Assembly: GCA_900552085.1 (NCBI GenBank)
Contig: URYB01000013.1
Span: 1-18,504 of the forward strand
Length of the DNA stretch: 18,504 nucleotides
Direction of reading: 5' to 3'
Source: an uncultured Lachnobacterium sp.
Lineage (GTDB): Bacteria; Bacillota; Clostridia; Lachnospirales; Lachnospiraceae
Shown: positions 7,225 to 12,677 of the stretch, piece by piece
Position numbering within the stretch: the first letter of the stretch is position 1
Layout: the number at the start of each line of letters is the position of its first letter
The notes under the pieces: generated by a model
Told to the model about the DNA's origin: nothing
Database searches by the model: none
What the model saw: the letters and a program-made list of their open reading frames with translations, nothing else
Position numbers and translations under genes: made by a program

Positions 7225-7722
7225 TCACTTGTACAAACTATCCAATTTTTCTTTTAATTCGTCTTCTGACTGCGTGTAATATGTTCTGATCAGATCTTTT
7301 AATTCCTTATCTGTTCCACAACATACCCCTGTGTTGCCTTCTGCATGTTTTCTGGCTGTATTTTTCATCTGCTCCAGCAATTTCCTTGGGCTCTTTCCCT
7401 TTTTCATGATTGCTTTCTGCATTTCGGCATCCAAAAGCATTCCGTCGATGAAAAGCAGGATGTAATATAGCATGCTCTTCTCCATGATATCTGTGCACTT
7501 CTCCATCTCCATTTTCTCCATGTTCAGCCTTCCATACGCCGCTATCATCTCTGACGCAAGCTTATCCACATATCCGTCCATATAGTCCGCTACATCTTCC
7601 TTGCTGATTCCGTTTTCCTCGGCAAGCTCATACAGGCTTTTTATATCTCCTTCATTTCTGAAGCCTTCTGCTGCTTTGTTGAGTTCTTCAACACTTCCAA
7701 ACTCTCCAAACTTATCGTACAT
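7225..7722 (-). CDS. PcfK-like protein (165 aa)
   Basis: The opening MYDKFGEFGSVEELN, followed by EGDIKSLYELAEENGISKEDV and YMDGYVDKLAS, matches the PcfK-like family of Clostridia elements. Later a GKSPRKLLEQM segment and a GTDKELKDLIRTYY motif appear, which also recur in that family. The family is found next to PcfJ, as here. From memory, the Cas9 inhibitor AcrIIA9 was described as PcfK-like, so an anti-defence role is possible but not shown. The ATG at 7722 has AAGGAG seven bases upstream and is used rather than the more distal in-frame ATG at 7758. It overlaps the upstream gene by 11 bases. Confidence 0.8.
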   Translation of the reverse strand: MYDKFGEFGSVEELNKAAEGFRNEGDIKSLYELAEENGISKEDVADYMDGYVDKLASEMIAAYGRLNMEKMEMEKCTDIMEKSMLYYILLFIDGMLLDAEMQKAIMKKGKSPRKLLEQMKNTARKHAEGNTGVCCGTDKELKDLIRTYYTQSEDELKEKLDSLYK

Positions 7723-8116
7723 ATCTCGCTCCTTCCTGCATCGCCACATACTGGCCATAGCTCATGTGCAACTTTCTTGCTTCTGCTGCTGCCTTATGCA
7801 AGCTCTGCGCTCTTGTCTTTTTCTTGGTTTCCGGTTTCTTTACTACTTTTTGGCTCTTCCGGCTCTCTTTTACCTTTTCTGCAGTTGCCCGGCGCTGGCA
7901 TGGCTTGTCGCAATATATCTTCCGACTGTCCGTGGTCTCGAACAGTTTTCCGCATATCTTACAATTGCGCTTGTATACGATTATCTGCCGGGCCTTCTTT
8001 CTAAGTGCCTTTTGTGTCTGCTTTTTCCGCTCTTCTCTGCATTCATTAGATGCACATGTGATCTGCCGGTCAGTTCGCGGTTCGAACATTTCGCCGCATA
8101 TTATGCATTTTTTCAT
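7712..8116 (-). CDS. Double zinc-ribbon protein with basic helical tail (134 aa)
   Basis: Two short ribbon units are visible. Unit 1 is CIICGEMFEP...CASNEC (residues 4-26) and unit 2 is CKICGKLFET...CDKPC (about 52-73); each has CxxC and CxnC cysteines with an E-[PT]-x-[TD]-R turn. A Lys/Arg-rich linker follows, then AAAEARKLHMSYGQYVAMQ at the end. The GQYVA ending is typical of small proteins encoded by clostridial phages. DNA or RNA binding is likely; no named family is certain. The ATG at 8116 lies 47 bases inside the preceding gene, with GGAGAGG upstream, so translation is probably coupled. Confidence 0.75.
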   Translation of the reverse strand: MKKCIICGEMFEPRTDRQITCASNECREERKKQTQKALRKKARQIIVYKRNCKICGKLFETTDSRKIYCDKPCQRRATAEKVKESRKSQKVVKKPETKKKTRAQSLHKAAAEARKLHMSYGQYVAMQEGARYVR

Positions 8117-8534
8117 TTTTTATCCTCTCCAGTTCAAATTTTTGCCACTTCCGGAAGCTATTGTCTTCCTGGCAATGGATTGTTACTTTTCGACCTTCGA
8201 TCAGGTTGTCCAACTGCTGCCACTCGTCCTTATGGGCCACATCTTTTCCTTTTGCCGTCTTCCAGTTGTTGTCTTTCCAGCCCTGCAACCATCCAAAAGC
8301 GGATGCAACAAATCTGGACTCTGTGTATATTTCCAGATCACAAGACATCGTGATATGCTCCAGCGCCTTGATGATGGCAATCAATGCTGCTTCGTTGGCT
8401 GTTCCTTCTATCTCTTCCACCCATGTTCTGTCTGCCGGTCCTTTGGATGTCTCTGTCTCCAGTGTAAAAATGACTGTCGCATCTTGTCTTTTAGCGGATT
8501 TGGCATCTGTCATGGTGTATATTTTTACGGTCAT
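8070..8534 (-). CDS. RNase H-like protein, probably divergent in its active site
   Basis: The fold order of RNase HI is visible: a first strand VKIYTMTD, a helix TANEAALIAIIKALEHI, a strand CDLEIYTESRFV, and AFGWLQGWKDNNW-x2-AKGKDVAHKDEWQQL, which matches the WxxxxWKxxxGKxVxNxDLW block of the family. The helix glutamate (E48) is in the usual place. The usual DG after the first strand is replaced by MTD, and the central aspartate by TES (E72). It may cut RNA in RNA-DNA hybrids during replication, or may have lost activity. It is coupled to Rep by an ATGA overlap. Confidence 0.8.
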   Translation of the reverse strand: MTVKIYTMTDAKSAKRQDATVIFTLETETSKGPADRTWVEEIEGTANEAALIAIIKALEHITMSCDLEIYTESRFVASAFGWLQGWKDNNWKTAKGKDVAHKDEWQQLDNLIEGRKVTIHCQEDNSFRKWQKFELERIKNEKMHNMRRNVRTAN

Positions 8535-9406
8535 ATGATGTCATCTCCTCTCGGCGGGTGAAAAGTGGCTCCGCATCTTGTCTTTTTGCGGGATTCCTCG
8601 ATTTTTATTTCTGTATATTTGCAATAGCTGTATCCGGTGTATGGGTTTTCGCCTATATACAGGCTGTCCATGTCTATGTAGTATCCCGGTGTCGGCTTCG
8701 GACCATTCTCAACCAGATCACGCATTGTTCGTCTTGAGTAATATTTCCGTTCCGGTTCCGGCCGGATCAGATTCCGGCTGCTTGTTATACTTAACAGGAT
8801 TTTTTGCTCTTCCCTCGGGAAAAGGCTTAACTGTTCATACTCCGGTGTGTCCGGTTCCGGCTGTTTACAAATGTACTCTGCCAGTTCTTTAAATCCTCCG
8901 GTGTCATAAGTGGCTTTCCAGTCCACCAATCCATCCGTATTGTTTTTCCCCTGCATCGTAGACTTTTCAAGGGCTTTGCTCCATGCTCCAGAGATGATCA
9001 TATCCGTTTGTGCTGTCCATATTCGATTGATCAATATGTGGAAATGGATTCCTCCACGTTCTCCTACTTCCAGCCTGGCAACCCACTTAAACGGTACTCC
9101 TCGCTTTTTATATTCTTGCCTGAGGTATCGTAAGAATCTCTCCTTGTCCTTTTTTACTTCTTGCAATGGCAAGCGGATGCCTTTGGGATATTTACAACAG
9201 CACCATAGGTCATTTGCTTCAAAATTTGCTTTCATTAGCCGACGCATGCGTGTCTCTTTGTTCCGCAAGTTCTGTTTTGCAATCTGTTCCGGTGTTGCTT
9301 TTTCTTTTTTTGCTCGTTTCTCTCCTTTAGCTCCATAGTGTCCCGCAAATTTAAACTCATGCTCTATGGATCTGCTAAAGTTATATATATCGTGCCAGTA
9401 TGCCAT
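8531..9406 (-). CDS. HUH endonuclease, rolling-circle replication initiator (Rep)
   Basis: The segment ARLEVGERGGIHFHILI contains the HUH metal-binding motif (H121, H123), and ELAEYICKQ about 55 residues later gives the YxxK motif with a single nucleophilic tyrosine (Y178, K181). Together these define a single-strand nicking and joining enzyme of the rolling-circle replication family. It should nick the element's origin and attach to the 5' end. The ATG at 9406 has only a weak Shine-Dalgarno (AGGA about ten bases upstream), which may keep expression low. The stop overlaps the RNase H gene start (ATGA). An antisense small-RNA unit lies directly upstream. The presence of Rep implies that the element replicates as a plasmid-like circle after excision. 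Confidence 0.85.
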   Translation of the reverse strand: MAYWHDIYNFSRSIEHEFKFAGHYGAKGEKRAKKEKATPEQIAKQNLRNKETRMRRLMKANFEANDLWCCCKYPKGIRLPLQEVKKDKERFLRYLRQEYKKRGVPFKWVARLEVGERGGIHFHILINRIWTAQTDMIISGAWSKALEKSTMQGKNNTDGLVDWKATYDTGGFKELAEYICKQPEPDTPEYEQLSLFPREEQKILLSITSSRNLIRPEPERKYYSRRTMRDLVENGPKPTPGYYIDMDSLYIGENPYTGYSYCKYTEIKIEESRKKTRCGATFHPPRGDDII

Positions 9407-9464
9407 AGTTTATCTGTCCTAACTTTAATATCTTTATAAGGCCAATCTAAAAGTGCCTATTTTC

Positions 9465-9493
9465 TTGACTTTTTGATATGTCTACGGTATACT
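9465..9493 (+). promoter_or_regulatory. Sigma-A type promoter (TTGACT-17-TATACT) for antisense RNA
   Basis: A TTGACT -35 at 9465-9470 and a TATACT -10 at 9488-9493 are separated by exactly 17 bases, close to consensus. It points rightward, against rep and its upstream gene, toward a terminator hairpin 38 bases on. No ORF starts between them. Confidence 0.7.
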
Positions 9494-9499
9494 TTATTT

Positions 9500-9563
9500 G
9501 TCAATAAGCTATTTGTTTGTTTTTTCATTTTCCCTGATGGACCCCATCCATCAGGGATTTTTC
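9500..9563 (+). ncRNA. Candidate ~64 nt antisense RNA opposite the rep leader
   Basis: The predicted start, seven to ten bases after the -10 element, and the end at a strong terminator define a transcript of about 64 nt with no ORF. It lies opposite the mRNA leader of the Rep gene and overlaps the end of the unknown gene at 9551-9874. Short countertranscripts upstream of rep control copy number in several rolling-circle plasmids. The same role is inferred here; expression is unproven. Confidence 0.5.
9531..9562 (+). terminator. Intrinsic terminator, 11 bp stem plus U5
   Basis: TCCCTGATGGA and TCCATCAGGGA form a perfect 11 bp stem with loop CCCCA, followed on the plus strand by five T. The minus strand has no U-tract after the hairpin, so termination is directional. 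The stop codon of the gene at 9551-9874 lies within the second arm. Confidence 0.8.
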
Positions 9564-9874
9564 TTTCCATATACCGTTTCTTCATATTTCTTTATTTCAA
9601 ACGTCTGATTCATTTTGATACATTGCATGTACGCATTTCTAACCCAGTCCTGATCAAACGCTCCCCACTCTGGTTTTGCGTCCTTGTCGTCACTCTCTGT
9701 CTGGCTCATAAATAACTTACGCCTGTCGTCCATCGGGAGATCTACAAATAAGGCTACCCGCTCCGCTGTGTCGTAGATATTTTTAGCGCGAGCATATTGC
9801 TTTGCGATGTAGGCTGATTTGAACTGTTCGGCTGATGCGTACAACTTGGCTCGTATCTGTTCCTGCGTCAGCAT
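9551..9874 (-). CDS. Unknown protein (107 aa)
   Basis: The 107-residue, charged, mostly helical sequence (LTQEQIRAKLYASAEQFKSAYIAKQYARAKNIYDTAER, split here by function of length only in text) shows no motif I recognise. The ATG at 9874 lies seven bases inside the end of the preceding gene, so the two are coupled. Its stop falls within the terminator hairpin of the antisense RNA. It is probably an accessory factor of replication, from position only. Confidence 0.65.
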   Translation of the reverse strand: MLTQEQIRAKLYASAEQFKSAYIAKQYARAKNIYDTAERVALFVDLPMDDRRKLFMSQTESDDKDAKPEWGAFDQDWVRNAYMQCIKMNQTFEIKKYEETVYGKKNP

Positions 9875-10182
9875 GTCCGCATCTCCACATCGAAATAGAA
9901 ATCAAGCCGTATCGACTCTGCGTTGGCTAAGCGTCTCCCCAGCTCTGCATCTGGCCACTTGGTTCGTTCTTTTTCGACCTCCTTGTCATATTCCCATTGA
10001 CTCATTTTGGGTTTTTGGTACAACGCATCCGCCTTTTTTTCAAGGCTGTCTCTCAACTTAGCTTCCCAGATATACTCTGCGCGCACTGTTCTTCTCTCAT
10101 CTCGTATGATCCGCTGCAGCATTAATACCTCTTCTTTTGTCAACTGCATCGTGTACAGCTTGTCTACTTTATTTTTTGCCAT
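9868..10182 (-). CDS. Unknown protein (104 aa), first gene of the long minus-strand operon
   Basis: A basic, helical protein starts at ATG 10,182 with AAGGAG seven bases upstream. The body (TKEEVLMLQRIIRDERR, then RRLANAESIRLDFYFDVEM) shows no recognised domain. It begins a run of at least 14 minus-strand genes. A TATAAT-like -10 is seen at 10,207-10,212 on the minus strand, but no acceptable -35 is, so a regulated or activator-dependent promoter is possible. Confidence 0.65.
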   Translation of the reverse strand: MAKNKVDKLYTMQLTKEEVLMLQRIIRDERRTVRAEYIWEAKLRDSLEKKADALYQKPKMSQWEYDKEVEKERTKWPDAELGRRLANAESIRLDFYFDVEMRTC

Positions 10183-10283
10183 TCTGTTCTCCTTCCCTTG
10201 TCCGGCATTATACCGGTCACCTAAATTAACGAATTTATGTTGTCATATTTTCTATTCCATTAGTTCTTTTCACAAAGTATGTG

Positions 10284-10312
10284 TTGTCCATTTTCTCCAT
10301 TGGTGTTATCCT
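10284..10312 (+). promoter_or_regulatory. Possible promoter (TTGTCC-17-TATCCT) for the acidic-protein gene
   Basis: A TTGTCC at 10,284-10,289 and TATCCT at 10,307-10,312 are 17 bases apart. It would start a ~45 nt leader for the gene at 10,364. Both hexamers have two mismatches to consensus, so this is a moderate call. Confidence 0.4.
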
Positions 10313-10363
10313 TTTTACACAGGGAGCTGCTACACCCAAGTGCATTGAAGGGAGGTTAAACCT

Positions 10364-10591
10364 ATGGCATACTTTAAAGTTACAGATTTATACAACCGTA
10401 TCTCTGAACTCAAACAAGACAAAATGGAATATGTTGAAATTTCTTTATTGGAACCAGACGAAGACGACGAAATCAGCGAATGCAGTTTATGTTTTACCGG
10501 TGTCGAATCGTCTACCGATGGTGTTGATTATGATTCTGTAGAATCTGTCGTATTACCTGATGACTACGAAAACCCTAATCAACTTTTTTAA
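10364..10591 (+). CDS. Small acidic protein (75 aa), unknown function
   Basis: The ATG at 10,364 has a strong AGGGAGG eight bases upstream. The product is rich in Asp and Glu (EPDEDDEISE, DYDSVESVVLPDDYE), and the third-position pattern is typical of coding DNA. It runs against the flanking minus-strand operons and overlaps the end of a minus-strand small gene by 17 bases. Small acidic phage proteins sometimes mimic DNA and inhibit DNA-binding enzymes; that is an idea only. The terminator-like hairpin at 10,610-10,644 follows. Confidence 0.7.
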   Translation: MAYFKVTDLYNRISELKQDKMEYVEISLLEPDEDDEISECSLCFTGVESSTDGVDYDSVESVVLPDDYENPNQLF

Positions 10592-10745
10592 TTTCATATG
10601 ACATATCCTGGCCAGTTTGCTTTTTATGCTTTCTGGCCTTTTTTCTTACATATTGTTTGGCATCTTCAAAAAATTTGTCACTTCCGGTAATCTGTACACT
10701 TACATGGCACTCCGGATTATGTTTTTTTGTTCTGTACTCTTTCAC
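10575..10745 (-). CDS. Small basic protein (56 aa), last gene of the early operon
   Basis: The frame opens at GTG 10,745 with AAGGAG nine bases upstream and runs to TAG at 10,575. It overlaps the preceding gene by 29 bases. It contains CHVSVQITGSDKFFEDA, a plausible strand-turn-helix, followed by QYVRKKARKHKK, a basic helix that suggests nucleic-acid binding. No family is recognised. It overlaps the convergent acidic gene and its terminator, so antisense interference between the two transcripts is possible. Confidence 0.55.
   Translation of the reverse strand: MKEYRTKKHNPECHVSVQITGSDKFFEDAKQYVRKKARKHKKQTGQDMSYEIKKVD
10610..10644 (+). terminator. Candidate terminator for the acidic-protein gene
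   Basis: GGCCAG and CTGGCC form a 6 bp GC-rich stem over a 17-base loop, followed by six T on the plus strand. The loop is long, and the sequence lies within the minus-strand small gene. There is no U-tract on the minus strand. Confidence 0.45.
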
Positions 10746-10881
10746 TGTTGTCTGCTCCTTTCAGCTTTTGGATTTCCTTATTTAGAATTTCATCGAATCC
10801 ATTGCTCATTGCTTTCTTTTTCTTCCTTTTGTACATTCTGTGTCTATGCAGGATGTACTCGTGTGCATCTACTCGGATCAT
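10717..10881 (-). CDS. Small basic protein (54 aa)
   Basis: The ATG at 10,881 overlaps the preceding stop as ATGA and has AGGAG eight bases upstream, which fixes the start. The sequence IRVDAHEYILHRHRMYKRKKKK has a basic helix near residues 13-23, followed by an acidic/basic helix (EILNKEIQKLKG). No family is recognised. Its position after an HTH gene suggests a regulatory or nucleic-acid-binding role. Confidence 0.65.
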   Translation of the reverse strand: MIRVDAHEYILHRHRMYKRKKKKAMSNGFDEILNKEIQKLKGADNSERVQNKKT

Positions 10882-11084
10882 GACGCTGCTCCTGCTTTGT
10901 ACCGATCGAGCCAGTCTCTGTAAATTATGTATACCCATCTTTGACTTCCCGGCTTTTTAAATGCTTCACCGATTGGCAGGCGTTTCGCCTGCATCATATA
11001 CCGAAGCATTTCCTGGTTGAGTCCCAATTCTTCCGCCGCCTGTTTGATGGTTACTTTTTCTTTTACAGTTTTTTCATTCTCCAT
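10878..11084 (-). CDS. Small HTH protein, excisionase/Cox-like (68 aa)
   Basis: VTIKQAAEELGLNQEMLRYMM is a helix-turn-helix of the MerR/excisionase type, followed by GSQRWVYIIYRDWLDRY, a wing-like strand and closing helix. The length and position near the lysogeny switch fit a directionality factor or early regulator; excisionase is inferred, not shown. The ATG at 11,084 is preceded by AGGAGG at seven bases, and the stop codon of the upstream variable-protein gene lies in the same AACTAGGAGG string. Confidence 0.7.
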   Translation of the reverse strand: MENEKTVKEKVTIKQAAEELGLNQEMLRYMMQAKRLPIGEAFKKPGSQRWVYIIYRDWLDRYKAGAAS

Positions 11085-11094
11085 ATATATCCTC

Positions 11095-11655
11095 CTAGTT
11101 TTCCAAATCAGGGTTCAGGATTTCGAGGGCGGGGCGGAAGGCAATGTACGTGTCCGTGTACGTCGCATCGCTGCCATCGTAATAGCGCGCCGAATTGTAG
11201 CCGCGAATCGACCGAGAGTCCGAATAATCACAGTCAGTCTCCTGGCAGATGGTATACATATCTTCGAAGTGTGCGAGGCTGTTGTCCTCGTTGTACTCAT
11301 CCATAAATTGATCCCACTCGTTGTCGCATCCCTCGCCAAACGATCCTCTTGATCCGTCTGATCCTGTCAAACATCTCAGCTTGAATCTGTGACCATCGAT
11401 TGTGATCTCTTTTCCGAATACATAGCCCTTGGCGTTGAGTGTGTCCCAAGATACCCCAGCAAGAATGTTTCTGTCGCACACCCAAAGGTTGCCAAGTTTT
11501 AACCAAGTAAGTTCCTTCCCTTCTACGGTGTCGCCGATCTCGAAGTCTATGCCGTTGTATCCGATTACGTCTCCTTTGTAATATGGCTTTTCCGGTTCCG
11601 GCATTGGCATGCCGTGTAGTATAAGTGTTCCAAATTTTCTGATATTGTTGTTCAT
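11095..11655 (-). CDS. Variable-domain protein, second DGR-type target (186 aa)
   Basis: The whole protein corresponds to residues ~70-257 of the protein at 3123-3896 and lacks the DUF2829-like N-terminus. Shared landmarks are GDVIGYN, the GKEITIDGHRFKLRCLTG core, NEWDQFMDEY, HFEDMYTICQE and IAFRPALEILNP. Residues 147-171 are hypervariable. Upstream of the variable block the two genes differ mainly at synonymous third positions; within it they differ only at positions 1 and 2 of NNY codons. The ATG at 11,655 has AAGGAGG five or six bases upstream. It is the second gene after the early promoter, so it would be expressed at induction. A C-type-lectin-like binding fold is inferred. Confidence 0.8.
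   Translation of the reverse strand: MNNNIRKFGTLILHGMPMPEPEKPYYKGDVIGYNGIDFEIGDTVEGKELTWLKLGNLWVCDRNILAGVSWDTLNAKGYVFGKEITIDGHRFKLRCLTGSDGSRGSFGEGCDNEWDQFMDEYNEDNSLAHFEDMYTICQETDCDYSDSRSIRGYNSARYYDGSDATYTDTYIAFRPALEILNPDLEN
11108..11217 (-). repeat. Variable-region-like block (11143-11217) with 35 bp conserved tail (11108-11142), copy B
   Basis: This is the partner of the block at 3145-3254. The tail is identical over 35 bases, and the 75 bp block aligns without gaps. Twelve codons differ at bases 1 or 2 with conserved third T or C. Thirteen of 15 differing bases have adenine in one of the two copies. Both features are expected of adenine-directed retrohoming. Confidence 0.7.
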
Positions 11656-11670
11656 GTTTTCCTCCTTAAT

Positions 11671-11838
11671 TTATGCTGTTGCACGGTTACGTTCTTCTCG
11701 ACGATCTTCTGCCTTAGCTTCCACATATCCTAGCAACTTGCCTTTCTGCATCTCTGTCAGCTGTGGCCATGCCATTGTCAGTGTAGTCATTAAGGACTGC
11801 TGCTCTTCGCTCAGATTTTCGATTTTAATGTTCTTCAT
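11671..11838 (-). CDS. Small helical protein (55 aa), first gene of the early operon
   Basis: The ATG at 11,838 is preceded by AAAGGAAG and is the first gene downstream of the leftward promoter at 11,934-11,962. The product is helical (IENLSEEQQSLMTTLTMAWP, then a LTEMQKGKLLGYVEAKAED helix and an Arg/Glu tail). The second helix resembles the short C-terminal modules that follow XRE domains, so a partner of the repressor is conceivable. No family is named. Confidence 0.6.
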   Translation of the reverse strand: MKNIKIENLSEEQQSLMTTLTMAWPQLTEMQKGKLLGYVEAKAEDRREERNRATA

Positions 11839-11933
11839 ATGATCACTTCCTTTCTCGTATTTAATATGAGATGATGTTTTTTCACATAAATTAATTTTTC
11901 ATCTCGTCTTTGTTGTTTGTCCCTTGTAGCTAC

Positions 11934-11962
11934 ATATTAATCCCTTTAATCAACTTTGTCAA
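11934..11962 (-). promoter_or_regulatory. Leftward early promoter (TTGACA-17-TAATAT)
   Basis: On the minus strand, TTGACA (11,957-11,962) and TAATAT (11,934-11,939) have 17 bases between them, nearly consensus. The repeated motif TTAATCAACTTT lies within this spacer and -35 region, so a repressor bound there would block it. This is the expected lytic or excision-side promoter. Confidence 0.8.
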
Positions 11963-12012
11963 CAGTTTTTTGTCCCTTTAATCAACTTTTTTTGATTGAC
12001 TTAGTTAACTTT
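11946..12012. promoter_or_regulatory. Operator-like repeats between divergent promoters
   Basis: The 12-mer TTAATCAACTTT occurs twice (11,946-11,957 and 11,978-11,989), 32 bases or about three helical turns apart. A third, degenerate copy TTAGTTAACTTT is at 12,001-12,012, between the -35 and -10 of the repressor promoter. Identity of both copies extends to a CCC prefix. They are the best candidates for the XRE repressor's binding sites; the assignment is inferred. Confidence 0.6.
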
Positions 12013-12024
12013 GAGTGGTATTCT
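11996..12024 (+). promoter_or_regulatory. Rightward repressor promoter (TTGACT-17-TATTCT)
   Basis: TTGACT at 11,996-12,001 and TATTCT at 12,019-12,024 are 17 bases apart and lie 31 bases before the repressor ATG. The third operator-like repeat sits in the spacer, which would allow autoregulation. Confidence 0.8.
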
Positions 12025-12054
12025 GTTCTTGTGGATATTATTAGGAGGTGCAAA

Positions 12055-12423
12055 ATGAATAGTGGAGAACGAATTAAATGGCTTCGTAAAGAATTGGGAT
12101 TAACTCTCGATAAGTTCGGAGAGAAAGTCGGTGTTGGTAAAACAGCTATTTCCAAATTGGAAAAAGGTGAGAACAATTTGAGCGACCAGATGGCCTTATC
12201 TATTTGTCGAGAATACGGTGTTAATGAAGATTGGTTACGTTCTGGAGCTGGCGAACCATTTGTTGCACAGTCTCAAAAAGAAAAGCTGCTTGGTTTTGTC
12301 AAGGATGTTATGAAAGACACAGACGATTCTTTTCGCAAGAATTTTGTTGATGCTCTTGCGGATCTTGAGCCTGATGACTGGGTGGCAATCAAAGAATTCG
12401 TAAAGAAATTATTAAAGGACTAG
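12055..12423 (+). CDS. XRE-family repressor (122 aa)
   Basis: Residues ~5-60 (GERIKWLRKELGLTLDKFGEK, VGKTAISKLEKGENNLSDQM, EYGVNEDWLRSGAG) are a textbook Cro/CI-type helix-turn-helix with the NEDWLRxG ending common in clostridial prophages. The remaining ~60 residues form a helical tail, probably for dimerisation; there is no LexA-like peptidase domain, so RecA-driven self-cleavage is unlikely. The ATG at 12,055 has AGGAGGT six bases upstream. It should maintain the integrated state by repressing the leftward early promoter. The stop codon lies in a palindrome that also ends the convergent 33 aa gene. Confidence 0.9.
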   Translation: MNSGERIKWLRKELGLTLDKFGEKVGVGKTAISKLEKGENNLSDQMALSICREYGVNEDWLRSGAGEPFVAQSQKEKLLGFVKDVMKDTDDSFRKNFVDALADLEPDDWVAIKEFVKKLLKD

Positions 12424-12439
12424 CGTATGCTAGTCCTTT
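12414..12439. terminator. Shared 11 bp palindrome ending two convergent genes
   Basis: AAAGGACTAGC and GCTAGTCCTTT form a perfect 11 bp stem with a GTAT loop. The repressor stop TAG (plus) and the small gene's stop TAG (minus) are both contributed by the symmetric CTAG in the stem. The following sequence is A/T rich but not a clean U-tract on either strand, so efficiency as a terminator is uncertain. Confidence 0.6.
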
Positions 12440-12531
12440 AACTCTTCTAATATCTCTTTAATCGTCTTTAAAATATACATGTTATTAATTTCTTGAATCA
12501 TTTTTATTATTTCCTCTTTTATTTTATCCAT
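12430..12531 (-). CDS. Small helical peptide (33 aa), convergent to the repressor
   Basis: The ATG at 12,531 follows a very strong AAGGAGG seven bases upstream. The product has Ile/Lys/Glu heptads (MDKIKEEIIKMIQEINN) and a second helix (LKTIKEILEELKD). Such short peptides are often found beside clostridial prophage repressors, where they are not characterised. It could bind the repressor or be a toxin-like peptide; nothing beyond position supports either. It has no obvious own promoter. Confidence 0.6.
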   Translation of the reverse strand: MDKIKEEIIKMIQEINNMYILKTIKEILEELKD

Positions 12532-12677
12532 AGCAAAACCTCCTTTTTCTGATATTTTATTGCTTTTCTGTCAAAAATTGTAGTCTATTTATGTATGCGG
12601 GATTATAATATAATTGATTAATCGATTAGAATGTGTTGTAAATTATTGGTAAAAATGTGATTAAGGAGTGTGACTGT
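12532..12677. promoter_or_regulatory. Intergenic region with TATAAT and a TTGATTAA motif shared with the operators
   Basis: A TATAAT lies at 12,604-12,609 on the plus strand, without a good -35. Immediately after it, TTGATTAA occurs at 12,614-12,621 and the palindrome TAATCGATTA at 12,619-12,628. TTGATTAA is also the core of the repressor's repeated motif, so the repressor might also act here. Confidence 0.35.

Noticed and set aside
7601..8561. Plus-strand ORFs of 250 and 265 aa
   Set aside because: They mirror the PcfK, zinc-ribbon and RNase H genes; composition (Phe/Leu/Cys-rich) is typical of antisense shadows and no start signal is present.
10207..10212. TATAAT on the minus strand as a full promoter of the long operon
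   Set aside because: No acceptable -35 hexamer at 16-19 bases and no TG extension; kept only as a possible activator-dependent site.
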